Shown here piece by piece: positions 17,422 to 25,837 of a DNA stretch of 43,271 nt. The position numbers were made by a program, and so were the translations under genes. The notes below the pieces were generated by a model. That model saw only the letters and a program-made list of their open reading frames with translations, was not told the origin of the DNA and did not search any database. Every line of letters begins with the position of its first letter. The first letter of the stretch is position 1. Origin of the DNA: Comamonadaceae bacterium (lineage in GTDB: Bacteria > Pseudomonadota > Gammaproteobacteria > Burkholderiales > Burkholderiaceae_C); contig BJGT01000013.1 of assembly GCA_014190675.1 (NCBI GenBank), positions 1 to 43,271 of the forward strand, read 5' to 3'.

Positions 17422-18687
17422 ATGCACACCAAACTCGCGCCCGACTTCAAAAACACCGCAGACGGCCTGGCCGCAGCAGCCATCCTGCGCAAGTGCGTGC
17501 ACTGCGGCTTTTGCAACGCCACCTGCCCGACCTACCAGCTGCTGGGCGACGAGCTCGACGGGCCGCGCGGGCGCATCTACCTGATGAAACAGGTGCTTGA
17601 AGGCCAGGCTCCGACGCGCAAGACGCAGCTCCACCTGGACCGCTGCCTGACCTGCCGCAACTGCGAAAGCACTTGCCCTTCGGGCGTTGACTACGGCCAC
17701 CTGGTGGACATCGGTCGCAAACTTGTCGATGCCAAGGTACCGCGTCCGCTACCCGAACAGGCACTGCGCTGGGCCTTGAAAGAGGGCCTGCCCTCACCAC
17801 TGTTTGGGCCCGCCATGAAGCTGGGGCAGCTGGTGCGCCCCCTGCTGCCGGCCGCGCTCAAGGCCAAGGTGCCCGCGCCCCAGGCCAGCGGCAGCTGGCC
17901 CAGCCGCATCCACCCACGCAAGGTCTTGCTACTGGCCGGCTGCGTGCAACCGGCGATGAGCCCCAACATCAACCGCGCCACCGCCCGGGTGCTCGACGCG
18001 ATAGGCGTGCAGGCTGTGGTGGCGCCCAAGGCCGGTTGCTGCGGTGCGGTGAAATTTCACCTGAACGACCAAGAGGGCGGCAAGGCGCAAATGCGCGCCA
18101 CCATCGACGCCTGGTGGCCCCATGTGCAAGCGCAGGATGGTGAGGCTGGGGTGGAAGCCATCCTGATGAACGCCTCGGGTTGCGGTGTCACGGTCAAGGA
18201 CTACGGCCACCTGCTGGCCGACGACCCGCACTACGCGGCCAAAGCGGCGCGCATCAGTGCGCTCACCAAAGACCTGAGCGAATGGCTGCCCGAGCTCAGC
18301 GCGCAATTGAAAGAGCGCGTCAAGCCAACAGGGCAGAGCATCGCTTTTCACCCCCCCTGCACACTGCAACACGGCCAACAACTGCGCGGCGGAGTGGAGC
18401 AGCACCTGAGAACTCTGGGCTTCCAGGTCAAGCTCACCGGCTGCGAGCCGCACCTGTGCTGTGGCTCGGCCGGCACCTACTCGGTGCTGAACCCCGAGCT
18501 GGCCTACCAGCTGCGCGACCGCAAACTCGGCCACCTGAGCCAGACCTTTGGCACGGCCGCCACCGAGGTGATCGTGTCGGCCAACATCGGCTGCATCACC
18601 CACCTGCAAAGCGGCACGGCCACGCCGGTGCGGCACTGGGTGGAGTTGCTAGACCAGGCGCTGCAGCCGCCGTCGGCTTCACTATAA
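17422..18687 (+). CDS. glcF: Glycolate oxidase iron-sulfur subunit GlcF
   Basis: A 421-residue protein with two [4Fe-4S] ferredoxin motifs near the N-terminus (CVHCGFCNATCP and CLTCRNCESTCP) and two C-terminal CCG cysteine-rich domains (LLLAGCVQPAM...KAGCCGAVKFH and GCEPHLCCGSAGTYSVLNP). The N-terminus MHTKLAPDFKNTADG is typical of GlcF. It passes electrons from the GlcDE flavins to the respiratory chain. The open frame extends far upstream (to 16858) but that part overlaps glcE out of frame and is ignored; ATG at 17422 is chosen. It forms an operon with glcE. Confidence 0.95.
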   Translation: MHTKLAPDFKNTADGLAAAAILRKCVHCGFCNATCPTYQLLGDELDGPRGRIYLMKQVLEGQAPTRKTQLHLDRCLTCRNCESTCPSGVDYGHLVDIGRKLVDAKVPRPLPEQALRWALKEGLPSPLFGPAMKLGQLVRPLLPAALKAKVPAPQASGSWPSRIHPRKVLLLAGCVQPAMSPNINRATARVLDAIGVQAVVAPKAGCCGAVKFHLNDQEGGKAQMRATIDAWWPHVQAQDGEAGVEAILMNASGCGVTVKDYGHLLADDPHYAAKAARISALTKDLSEWLPELSAQLKERVKPTGQSIAFHPPCTLQHGQQLRGGVEQHLRTLGFQVKLTGCEPHLCCGSAGTYSVLNPELAYQLRDRKLGHLSQTFGTAATEVIVSANIGCITHLQSGTATPVRHWVELLDQALQPPSASL

Positions 18688-18745
18688 AAATAATAGCTAT
18701 CAAGTAGCGGCTGGTAAGGGCGAGGGGCTGTTTTTGTTCTTAGTT
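18683..18745. repeat. Candidate Comamonadaceae intergenic repeat
   Basis: The A+T-rich stretch just after the glcF stop (AAAAATAATAGCTATCAAG, then GGTAAGGGCGAGGGGCTGTTTTT) resembles a short dispersed element I recall from Rhodoferax, Acidovorax and Polaromonas intergenic regions (AATAATAGCTGCT... GGTAAGGGCTAGAGGC...TTTTT). There is one copy in this window, so the repeat status rests on memory rather than on the sequence here. Confidence 0.4.
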
Positions 18746-18800
18746 TTCTGGCTGCAAGCGCGGGGCATGCGCCAAGCCTGACTGCCGGCCCAAAGGTGGG

Positions 18801-20669
18801 CTAGTGGGCCCCCAACAGTGCGGGTAAGCCGGTCGCCAGCATCGGCAACCAGGCAATCGCCAAAGTACCCAGAAAAATAGCCAACAGGGCCGGCAGCACG
18901 GCCGCGGCCACATAGCGGACCGGCTTGTTGAACATGGCCGAAGCAAAGTAGATGTTCATGCCCGCGGGGGGGCAAAGAAAGCCTATCTCCATGGCCGCCA
19001 GAAAAATGATGCCGAAGTGGATCGGGTCAATCCCGTAGCTGATGGCCACCGGCAGCAGCAGGGGCACCAGCACCACGATGGCAGCAAAAATCTCCATCAG
19101 TGCACCCGCGAACAGCAAGAACACCGTGAGCGCCAGCAGGAAGACCGCCTTGTTGGGGATGACGGCCTGCACCCATTCGATGGCCGCGTCCGGGATGCCG
19201 GCATCGATCAGGTAGTTGGTGAGCGCCAGCGCCATACCCAGGATCAGCAGCACGCCGCCAATGATCTGCGCCGCCTCGCTGAAGCAACGCTGCAGCAGCC
19301 GCAGCGGCAACTCCCGGTGCGCTAAGGCCTGGGTCGCGATGGCGTAGGCCGCAGTCAGGGCGGCGCTCTCGGTGGGCGTGGCCAAGCCGCTGACCAGCGA
19401 GCCCACCGCCACAACCGGCGCCAGCAGTTCCCACTTGGCGGCCCAGGCAGCGGCCCACGCAGCTGATGCAGAGGGCCTGGCCGCCACGACTTGGGCGGTG
19501 ACGGGTGTGGTGTTTGGTGCTGTACCTGATGCTGTACTCGGTGCGACGCGCTTGAGATAGCCGCCGACCAGCACCAGAAAAACAACCATCACCACCGCCG
19601 GCACCAGGCCCGCCAAAAACATGGTGTTGATCGGCACACGCGCAATGATGGCGTACATGATCAGCGGTACTGAGGGCGCCAGCAACACCCCCAGGGCGCT
19701 GGCGCTGGTGACCAGACTGATGCTGCGCCGCTCCGGGTAACCGGCATGGCCCAACAGCGGCAAGAGCAGGCCGCCCAGCGCCAGAATGGTGACACCGCTA
19801 CCACCCGTAAAGGCGGTAAAAAAAGAACAGAGCGCGGCGGTAGCCAACACCGTGCCTGTGACACCAGCGCCCAGCACGGCGATGAACAATTGACCCAAAC
19901 GCGCCGCCGCCCCGGTGCGAGCGAAGATCAGGCCGGCCAGCGTGAACAGCGGCAGCGCGGGCAGCGACGGGTTGACGGTGATCTGGTAGTGCGACAAGGC
20001 CACGGAGGCCAGCGGCAAACCGTCTTGCCAAAAAAGCGCCAATGCCAGACCGCCCAGCATGGCAAAAATCGGGGCACCAGCCAACAAAGCGCCAAGCAAC
20101 ACAAGCAGGCCGGGCCAGGCAGTCAAGGACTCACCGTCAAAGCGCCAAGCAAAGCAACAACCTGCCACCGGGAGAGCCAGGCCCCACGCCACTTTGGGCA
20201 GCCAGGCCACGCCACACCGTGCGCCCAACTTGACACCCAGAACACCAAAGGCCAGCGGCATGCTGAGCTGGACCACCCAGGCCGGCAAGCCGTAAGCCAG
20301 GTCATTGGGCGCCAACATTTCACTAGATACAAAGCGCCAACTGGCCAGGGCCAACACCCCGCACACCAAGGCGGCAACGCCGTCGGCAAAGTTGCGTTTG
20401 GCAGACCGGGGGCCGGTGTCGGCGCCGCTGCCTTGCCCCACCAGGCTGGTCAGGTGCCCATGCCGCTCTGCGGCCAGTGCCCCGAACATGGCCAGCACCA
20501 GGCCCAGGTGTTGCACCAGCACGGGCGCATTCTGGATGCCGCCGCCCGATAAGGGCCGCATCAGGATTTCCCAAAGGGGAATCAGCACCATGAACAGCAG
20601 GGCGCCTGACGACAACAGCTCGTCAAAGCTGCTCCATCGCCTCAGGGCGCCGAGGTTCAAACTCAGCAC
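18801..20669 (-). CDS. TRAP transporter fused small/large permease (DctQM)
   Basis: A 622-residue integral membrane protein. Residues ~1-190 correspond to the four-helix DctQ small subunit (LLSSGALLFMVLIPLWEILMRPL, LGLVLAMFGALAAERHGHLTSL); the rest is the 12-helix DctM permease, with GSGVTILALGGLLLPLL, LVTSASALGVLLAPSVPLIMYAI and IHFGIIFLAAMEIGFLCPPAGMNIYFAS. TRAP systems import organic acids or related solutes with a sodium gradient. A Thr/Ala-rich hydrophilic insert near residues 370-405 separates two DctM segments. The start is GTG at 20669, two bases after the dctP stop; no ATG lies before the conserved region. It is the last gene of the tatT-dctP-dctQM operon. Confidence 0.9.
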   Translation of the reverse strand: MLSLNLGALRRWSSFDELLSSGALLFMVLIPLWEILMRPLSGGGIQNAPVLVQHLGLVLAMFGALAAERHGHLTSLVGQGSGADTGPRSAKRNFADGVAALVCGVLALASWRFVSSEMLAPNDLAYGLPAWVVQLSMPLAFGVLGVKLGARCGVAWLPKVAWGLALPVAGCCFAWRFDGESLTAWPGLLVLLGALLAGAPIFAMLGGLALALFWQDGLPLASVALSHYQITVNPSLPALPLFTLAGLIFARTGAAARLGQLFIAVLGAGVTGTVLATAALCSFFTAFTGGSGVTILALGGLLLPLLGHAGYPERRSISLVTSASALGVLLAPSVPLIMYAIIARVPINTMFLAGLVPAVVMVVFLVLVGGYLKRVAPSTASGTAPNTTPVTAQVVAARPSASAAWAAAWAAKWELLAPVVAVGSLVSGLATPTESAALTAAYAIATQALAHRELPLRLLQRCFSEAAQIIGGVLLILGMALALTNYLIDAGIPDAAIEWVQAVIPNKAVFLLALTVFLLFAGALMEIFAAIVVLVPLLLPVAISYGIDPIHFGIIFLAAMEIGFLCPPAGMNIYFASAMFNKPVRYVAAAVLPALLAIFLGTLAIAWLPMLATGLPALLGAH

Positions 20670-20671
20670 GC

Positions 20672-21739
20672 CTATTGGCCCTTGCTGGCGCGGTAGGCCT
20701 TCAGGTGCGCAAAGACCTCATCGAAGGTGTCAGCCGGCACCATCGCGCCGCGTATGCGTGGGTACAGCGCCGCCGCAAAAGCCTGCCACTCGCGCAGCTG
20801 TTCGGGGCTAGGCCGGTTGACCACCAGCCCGCGCTTTTTCATGGCGTCAACAGCGTCATCAACCTCTTGCCGGGCCTTGGCACGAATCTGGACGCCTGCC
20901 TCGTCGCTGGTGGCGCGCACTGTGGCCTGCACCTCTGGCGACATGTCATCCCATGCTTTTTTGCTGACCACCAGGGCCCCCACAATCGGCGCCCAATTGA
21001 TGTCGAGCATGTGCGGGGCTGTGTTGTAGATCTGAGTGGCCAACGCAAAGTAAGGCGTGGAGGGCACCACGGTGATCATGCCGGTCTGGATGGCGGGCAG
21101 GATGTCGGTGGTTTCCAGCGGCACCGGGGTATAGCCCAGGCTTTTCATGATCGCCTGCTGGTCAGGCTCGGACCCCCACGCAAAAAACTTCATTTTCTTG
21201 TAATCGTCTGGGCGCAGCGCCGCCTCTTTGGAGAAAAAACGCACCCAGCCAGCATCGCCCCAGGCCAGCACCACAAAGCCCTTGTCCAGGAATTTTTTCT
21301 CCATGCCTGCGCGCATTTTTTCGCGCACGTAATCCAGCTCGTCCCAACTTCTGAACAGCAAGGGCATGTTTTGCAAGGCCGCCACCGAGGGCTCGATCTC
21401 GCGCAGGCCAACCACCGACATCAGCGCGCCCTGCAGCTGCCCGATGCGCATGCGCCGAACCATCTCGGCCTCGCCCCCCTGGCTGCCGTCCGGGTACACC
21501 AGGTACTTAGCGCCGCCCCCCTGCGCTACGCGCCAGCTCTCACCGATGGCCATCAGTTGGCGGTGGTAGAGCGAATTCTTGGGCACCAGGGTGGCGATAC
21601 GCAGTTGCTTGTCAGCAGCCGATGCCAGGCCGGACTGGCCAGCCAGCAGTGCCAGCACTAGGCACAGCATGCCAGACCACGCCCGAGACAGCTGCCGCAA
21701 CGGTAGACGCAATCGCAGACGAAAAAGTTGAAACATCAT
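20672..21739 (-). CDS. TRAP transporter substrate-binding protein (DctP family)
   Basis: A 355-residue periplasmic binding protein. A long basic N-region and hydrophobic stretch (SRAWSGMLCLVLALLAGQSG, cleavage near ASA-ADKQ) form the signal peptide. The mature part follows DctP order: LRIATLVPKNSLYHRQLMAIGESWRVAQGG, RRMRIGQLQGALMSVVGLREIEPSVAALQNMPLLFRSWDELDYV, and MKFFAWGSEPDQQAIMKSLGYTPVPLETTDILPAIQTGMI. It captures the solute and delivers it to DctQM. The start is ATG at 21739 or 21736 (adjacent codons), 11 bases after the tatT stop. Its pairing with TatT places it in the TatT-associated TRAP group; the ligand is unknown. Confidence 0.91.
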   Translation of the reverse strand: MMFQLFRLRLRLPLRQLSRAWSGMLCLVLALLAGQSGLASAADKQLRIATLVPKNSLYHRQLMAIGESWRVAQGGGAKYLVYPDGSQGGEAEMVRRMRIGQLQGALMSVVGLREIEPSVAALQNMPLLFRSWDELDYVREKMRAGMEKKFLDKGFVVLAWGDAGWVRFFSKEAALRPDDYKKMKFFAWGSEPDQQAIMKSLGYTPVPLETTDILPAIQTGMITVVPSTPYFALATQIYNTAPHMLDINWAPIVGALVVSKKAWDDMSPEVQATVRATSDEAGVQIRAKARQEVDDAVDAMKKRGLVVNRPSPEQLREWQAFAAALYPRIRGAMVPADTFDEVFAHLKAYRASKGQ

Positions 21740-21750
21740 GATGGATCCCG

Positions 21751-22644
21751 TCAAAACAAATCGTCGGCAGTGGCAAGCAGCCATTGGGCGCGCTCGCGCA
21801 TGACCTCGTTGGGCAGGTCGCGGTGTTCGGCACTCACCTTTAGGGCTTGCCGCAGCAGGGCCTCAAAGGCTGGTCGGTCGCCGGCCTTGAGCGCGATCGA
21901 CTCGGCTTTGGCGACATACGCCCCTGCGCTTTTGCCGGCACCGGCCGTGATGGCCGCGTCAAAGTAGACGCTGGCCTGCTGCGCTGAGCCGCCAGCGCGC
22001 GCCGCCTCAAAACTTCCCATGAGGCTGCTCAGGTCCCCGTTGGCGTGCTTGGGCGAGACGCGCCAGGCCAGCTGCGCCAAGCGAAAAGCCACCGGCAGGT
22101 CGGCCAACACCTCGGGCAGGTCTTTGGAGAGCGAAATGTGAGCACCCCAGGATGCCGCAGCCCAATAGGCCACGCCCACCTGAGACGGCTTGAGCGTGGG
22201 CCAACGGCTGGCATCGGACTGGCTCAGCGCCTTGAGGAACCCTGGGTGTTGCCGCTCCAAGGCAAGCATGGCGTGGCGATGGGCGCGCTGGTAGAGGCGC
22301 CTTGCCCGCTCGTTCAACACTTGGGCTGCCCGAGCGTCCTGTGACTCGAGCCGCTCGGCCTCAAAGGCGACAAAGGCGAATGCATATTGGGTGAAGCCAG
22401 CCGCCACGGCCTCAGCCAAGGCCAGGTTGTCAGGGGCTTCGCGCAGCAGCCCTTCGGACAGTTTGAGGTAGAAACTGCTGGCCTCGCGCGCCAGGCCCAG
22501 ATCGTCCTCCACGGACTGCCCTTGCTGGGCAAGCTCGTTGGCAACACTTTGGATGATCAGGTGCCTGGGTGAGCAGCCGGCCAAGCCCCAAACCAGCGCA
22601 CAGACAGCCAAAAAGCGAAAGAAAGTCAAAATTCCAATGGTCAT
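21751..22644 (-). CDS. tatT: TRAP transporter TatT-component lipoprotein
   Basis: A 297-residue lipoprotein: MTIGILTFFRFLAVCALVWG is followed by the lipobox LAGC, giving a lipidated Cys near residue 24. The mature part is all alpha-helical and repeat-like (LAEAVAAGFTQYAFAFVAFEAERLE, ARRLYQRAHRHAMLALERQHPG, AYWAAASWGAHISLSKDLPEVLADLP), which fits the TPR-like TatT family first described with a treponemal TRAP system (TP0956). TatT trimers are thought to interact with the DctP component in the periplasm, perhaps for hydrophobic ligands. The start at 22644 is preferred to an in-frame ATG at 22686 because the signal sequence begins there. It is the first gene of the operon. Confidence 0.85.
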   Translation of the reverse strand: MTIGILTFFRFLAVCALVWGLAGCSPRHLIIQSVANELAQQGQSVEDDLGLAREASSFYLKLSEGLLREAPDNLALAEAVAAGFTQYAFAFVAFEAERLESQDARAAQVLNERARRLYQRAHRHAMLALERQHPGFLKALSQSDASRWPTLKPSQVGVAYWAAASWGAHISLSKDLPEVLADLPVAFRLAQLAWRVSPKHANGDLSSLMGSFEAARAGGSAQQASVYFDAAITAGAGKSAGAYVAKAESIALKAGDRPAFEALLRQALKVSAEHRDLPNEVMRERAQWLLATADDLF

Positions 22645-23008
22645 CGTCACCCAGACTCCAGCGGACGGTTTCAAAAAAGACTGCACCGCGCGCAGAGCCT
22701 CAGAAACCGGTCTCCAATCGGGGAGAACTTACGTCCGGAGTGTGAAAATTCGATGACATACAGTCGCTTTTCATGCTCGACGGGCTACTATTAAATCCAT
22801 AGCCAGAAAGGCCCCGCCATCATGGACCGGAGCCTGTTTTGGCCATGACCCTACCGACTGCCCTTGAGGACCTGAATGTGCTGTCGCAGCTCAGACTGCC
22901 GCCAGCCGAGCGCCTGCATGGGCTGCGGGCATGGCCGAGAGCCTGCGTGCGCCAGCGGCCTTGTTACGCCGGACTCAGCGTTAAGGTGGCGCGGGCGGGT
23001 GCAGCCGC
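22645..23008. other. Gene-free interval between tatT and gpx
   Basis: No supportable gene is seen. An A+T-richer patch at about 22740-22802 probably carries the promoter of the leftward tatT operon, but I cannot pick out a convincing -35/-10 pair. A rightward frame (22842-23072) runs into the end of gpx and matches nothing I know. Confidence 0.5.
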
Positions 23009-23494
23009 TCACGCTGCCAGCGCCGCCTCAATGTCCTGGAGCAGGCTGGCCGGGGTGTCAGTCGGGGCGTAGCGCTTGAGCACCTGGCCGTCCCGGCCGA
23101 CCAGAAACTTGGTGAAGTTCCATTTGATCGCCTTGGTACCCAGCAGGCCCGGAGCCTCGGCGCACAGCCACTGGTAGAGCGGGTGGGCGGCAGCGCCATT
23201 GACTTCCACCTTGGCCATCATCGGAAAACTGACGCCGTAGTTCAGCTGGCAGAACTCGGCAATCTTGTCGTTACTGGCCGGGTCCTGTCCGCCAAACTGA
23301 TTACAAGGAAAACCCAGCACCGCCAGGCCACCCTGGCCGTGGCTTTTATGCAGGGCTTCAAGGCCGGCAAACTGCGGCGTGAAGCCGCAGGCGCTGGCGG
23401 TGTTGACGATCAACAGAACCTGGCCCCTGAAATCGCTCAGGGCCAGCGGCTGGCCATTGATTTGCGTGGTTTGAAAGTCGTAGACAGAAGTCAT
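23009..23494 (-). CDS. Glutathione/thiol peroxidase (GPx family)
   Basis: A 161-residue GPx-like peroxidase with all three family signatures: the peroxidatic Cys in LLIVNTASACGFTPQF (about Cys36), GFPCNQFGGQDPASN (the resolving Cys region) and the catalytic Trp-Asn motif WNFTKFLVGRDG near residue 125. It is a Cys, not selenocysteine, enzyme with no signal peptide, so it acts in the cytoplasm, most likely with thioredoxin as reductant, as in most bacterial members. It lies 30 bases after the DMT transporter gene on the same strand and may be cotranscribed with lplT and that gene. Confidence 0.94.
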   Translation of the reverse strand: MTSVYDFQTTQINGQPLALSDFRGQVLLIVNTASACGFTPQFAGLEALHKSHGQGGLAVLGFPCNQFGGQDPASNDKIAEFCQLNYGVSFPMMAKVEVNGAAAHPLYQWLCAEAPGLLGTKAIKWNFTKFLVGRDGQVLKRYAPTDTPASLLQDIEAALAA

Positions 23495-23524
23495 AAAAAT
23501 TGTCCGATTAAAGGGGTGAGATTT

Positions 23525-24430
23525 TTACACTTTTGAGCTGGCTTGACGAGCGCCATCGATTGGCCCCGCCGGCAGCACTGCCAAAATAGACGCCAACAAA
23601 ATCAGGGCGCCGCCAGCCAGGGTTTGGGCGCTGAGCTGGCCGGCGCCCAGCCACACTGACGACAAACTTGCGACCACCACCTCAGACAACATGATGATTG
23701 AGGTGGTGCCGGCACTCAGGCGTGCCGCGCCGTATTGCAGGCCCATGTTGCCAACCAGCAGCGCGAGGCTCAAAGCCAATGCCAGCGGCAGCCAAGCAGT
23801 GCCCGACAGGCTGATGCCCGACACCAGGCCAAATTGCAGTCCCAAACCAGCAACAGACAAAGACATCACTGCGCCGCCCAAAAACATGGCCAGCATGCGC
23901 GCCTCCTCAGGCGTGTCGTGGAGCTTGCGCAAGAGCACATTGGTGAGTGCAAAACAAAAGCCGCCCATCAGGGCCAACCAGTCGGCCAGGTTTTCAGGCA
24001 CCGGCCATAGCGCGCCGGGTGTTTGCAGCACCAGCAGCACGCCAGCCAATGCCAGGACCAGCCGCAACAGGCTCGCCGCCGTGGGCCGCTCGCCCAACAG
24101 AGGCCAGGCCAGCAGCACCACCCAGGCCGGCATCAGGTAGAACAACAACACGGCGCGCACCACATCGCCCACGGTGACCGACCAGTTGAAGCCAACATTG
24201 GTCAGGCCCGCTGCCAGCACCAGCAGGTACAGCAAGGGATGGCGCAGCAGGGCCGGCCAGGCCCGCGGGTACAGAAGCAGCAGGCCGGCCAGACCGATCA
24301 GGTAAACCAGGGCCGTGGCCCACAGCGGATGCAGGCCTTGCGCCTGGAGTTCGCGAAACGGCCACCACAACAGCCCATAAACAATGGCGTTGAGCAACAG
24401 TGCCGCAACGGCCAGCAGCCCTGCGGGCAT
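23525..24430 (-). CDS. EamA/DMT-superfamily transporter
   Basis: A 301-residue membrane protein with ten predicted helices in two EamA repeats. The first covers AALLLNAIVYGLLWWPFRELQAQGLHPLW to about residue 140; the second starts ENLADWLALMGGFCFALTNVLLRKLHDTPEEARML. The C-terminal repeat has GAARLSAGTTSIIMLSEVVVASLSSVWL, the typical EamA helix region. Members export metabolites such as amino acids or nucleosides; the substrate is unknown. The start is ATG at 24430, whose A is the last base of the lplT stop (TGATG), so translation is coupled; the TTG one codon earlier is less likely. Confidence 0.88.
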   Translation of the reverse strand: MPAGLLAVAALLLNAIVYGLLWWPFRELQAQGLHPLWATALVYLIGLAGLLLLYPRAWPALLRHPLLYLLVLAAGLTNVGFNWSVTVGDVVRAVLLFYLMPAWVVLLAWPLLGERPTAASLLRLVLALAGVLLVLQTPGALWPVPENLADWLALMGGFCFALTNVLLRKLHDTPEEARMLAMFLGGAVMSLSVAGLGLQFGLVSGISLSGTAWLPLALALSLALLVGNMGLQYGAARLSAGTTSIIMLSEVVVASLSSVWLGAGQLSAQTLAGGALILLASILAVLPAGPIDGARQASSKV

Positions 24431-25713
24431 CAACCGTGCATCTTGTCGTTGCGGGCCACTTCGAGCAGCCGCTCAATCTCTTCACGGTGGACCACGCAGT
24501 TGCGCGCGTGCCAACGTTTGATCAACCACATGACTGCGGCAATCACCAGGCCGAACGCCGTGATGGCACCAAAGGTCGGCAGGCCCATGCCGGTGGAAAA
24601 ACTGTACGCGGCGCCCAGCACCAGGATGCAGGCCTGTTCGTTGAAGTTTTGCACCGCGATCGAGCGGCCGGCGCCCATGAGGTTGTGGCCGCGGTGCTGC
24701 AGCAGGGCGTTCATGGGCACCACCAGAAAGCCGCCGAGCGCGCCCAGCAGGATCAGGAAGGGCGCGGCCACCCAGACGTTGTCAATAAAAATCAGCATGA
24801 TGATCAGCAGACCCATGCCAATGCCCAGCGTGATGACGCGCGGCCCATCTTCCAGGCGCATGCGCATCGACGCCACCACGGCGCCCACCGCCATGCCAAT
24901 CGCCACCACACCCTGCAGCGCCGAAGCCTGTGTGACCGAATAACCCAGCGCGGCGGCGGCCCAGGCCAGCACGATGAAGCGCAGGTTGCCGGCCACACCC
25001 CAGATCAGGGTGGTGGCGGCCAGGGAAATCTGTCCCAGTCGATCGCGCCAAAGCAGTCTGTTGCAAGACCAGAAATCAGGCAGCAGGCTCCAAACTCGTT
25101 TTGGCAAGGGGCGCAGGGGCACCCCAGTCAGCGGAATATGGGTGTTGAACCAGGCCGCCAGCAAATAAATAAAAATCAAAACAGCTATGGCCGCCTCAGG
25201 CGCTGTGTCGATGTCGGTGTTGATCAAGGGCAGGTCCAGGGCCAGCAGCCACGGCGACAGCACCGGGCCCACCAACTGCCCGCCCAGCAAAACGCCCAAG
25301 ATGATGGATGCAATGGTCAGGCCTTCGATCCAGCCGTTGGCCTTGACCAGCTGGGAGGCCGGCAGCAGCTCGGTCAGGATGCCGTACTTGGCCGGCGAGT
25401 AGGCCGCCGCACCCAGGCCAACCAGCGCATAGGCCATGAGGGGATGGGTGCCAAACAGCATCAGCAAACAACCCAGCACCTTGACGAAATTGCTCATCAG
25501 CATCACCCGGCCCTTGGGCATCGAGTCGGCGAGCGCACCCACAAACGGAGCCAACACCACATAAAACAAGGCAAACATGGGCACCAAGGCAGCCTGCTGC
25601 CACTCTGGCGCCTGGCTGGTGCGCAGCAATTGCACCGCCGCCACAAACAAGGCGTTGTCAGCCAGCGAGCTGAAAAACTGCGCTGACATGATGGTGAAAA
25701 AGCCGCGCTTCAT
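24430..25713 (-). CDS. lplT: Lysophospholipid transporter LplT (MFS)
   Basis: A 427-residue MFS flippase. The N-terminus MKRGFFTIMSAQFFSSLADNALFVAAVQLL matches LplT, as do LAPFVGALADSMPKGRVMLMSNFVKVLG, AAAYSPAKYGILTELLPASQLVKANGWIEGLTI and NALLQHRGHNLMGAGRSIAVQNFNEQ. LplT moves lysophosphatidylethanolamine and lysophosphatidylglycerol inward for re-acylation by Aas; an Aas domain is not fused or adjacent here. The start at 25713 is used because a 31-residue upstream extension to 25806 is non-conserved and would cover a probable promoter. It is divergent from alr, an arrangement I recall in related betaproteobacteria. Confidence 0.93.
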   Translation of the reverse strand: MKRGFFTIMSAQFFSSLADNALFVAAVQLLRTSQAPEWQQAALVPMFALFYVVLAPFVGALADSMPKGRVMLMSNFVKVLGCLLMLFGTHPLMAYALVGLGAAAYSPAKYGILTELLPASQLVKANGWIEGLTIASIILGVLLGGQLVGPVLSPWLLALDLPLINTDIDTAPEAAIAVLIFIYLLAAWFNTHIPLTGVPLRPLPKRVWSLLPDFWSCNRLLWRDRLGQISLAATTLIWGVAGNLRFIVLAWAAAALGYSVTQASALQGVVAIGMAVGAVVASMRMRLEDGPRVITLGIGMGLLIIMLIFIDNVWVAAPFLILLGALGGFLVVPMNALLQHRGHNLMGAGRSIAVQNFNEQACILVLGAAYSFSTGMGLPTFGAITAFGLVIAAVMWLIKRWHARNCVVHREEIERLLEVARNDKMHG

Positions 25714-25780
25714 GAGCTTTGGACAGTCTGCACGATGGCACTTGCGCTTGTTTTGAGCATAGGTCTCCCGGAGGTACCGG

Positions 25781-25786
25781 GTTATA
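25781..25786 (-). promoter_or_regulatory. Candidate -10 box (TATAAC) for lplT
   Basis: On the reverse strand TGATATAAC gives a TATAAC hexamer; TTTTGG lies 16 bases upstream as a poor -35. This supports initiation of lplT at 25713 rather than 25806. Confidence 0.35.
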
Positions 25787-25837
25787 TCATGGGCTTGCGA
25801 TGCCAAAATAGGCAGTCAGACCAGCCCCTAGCGTTCT

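Noticed and set aside
22839-23072. 77-codon forward frame between tatT and gpx
   Set aside because: Its last third is antisense to the gpx C-terminus, and the rest matches no family; it lacks a good ribosome site.
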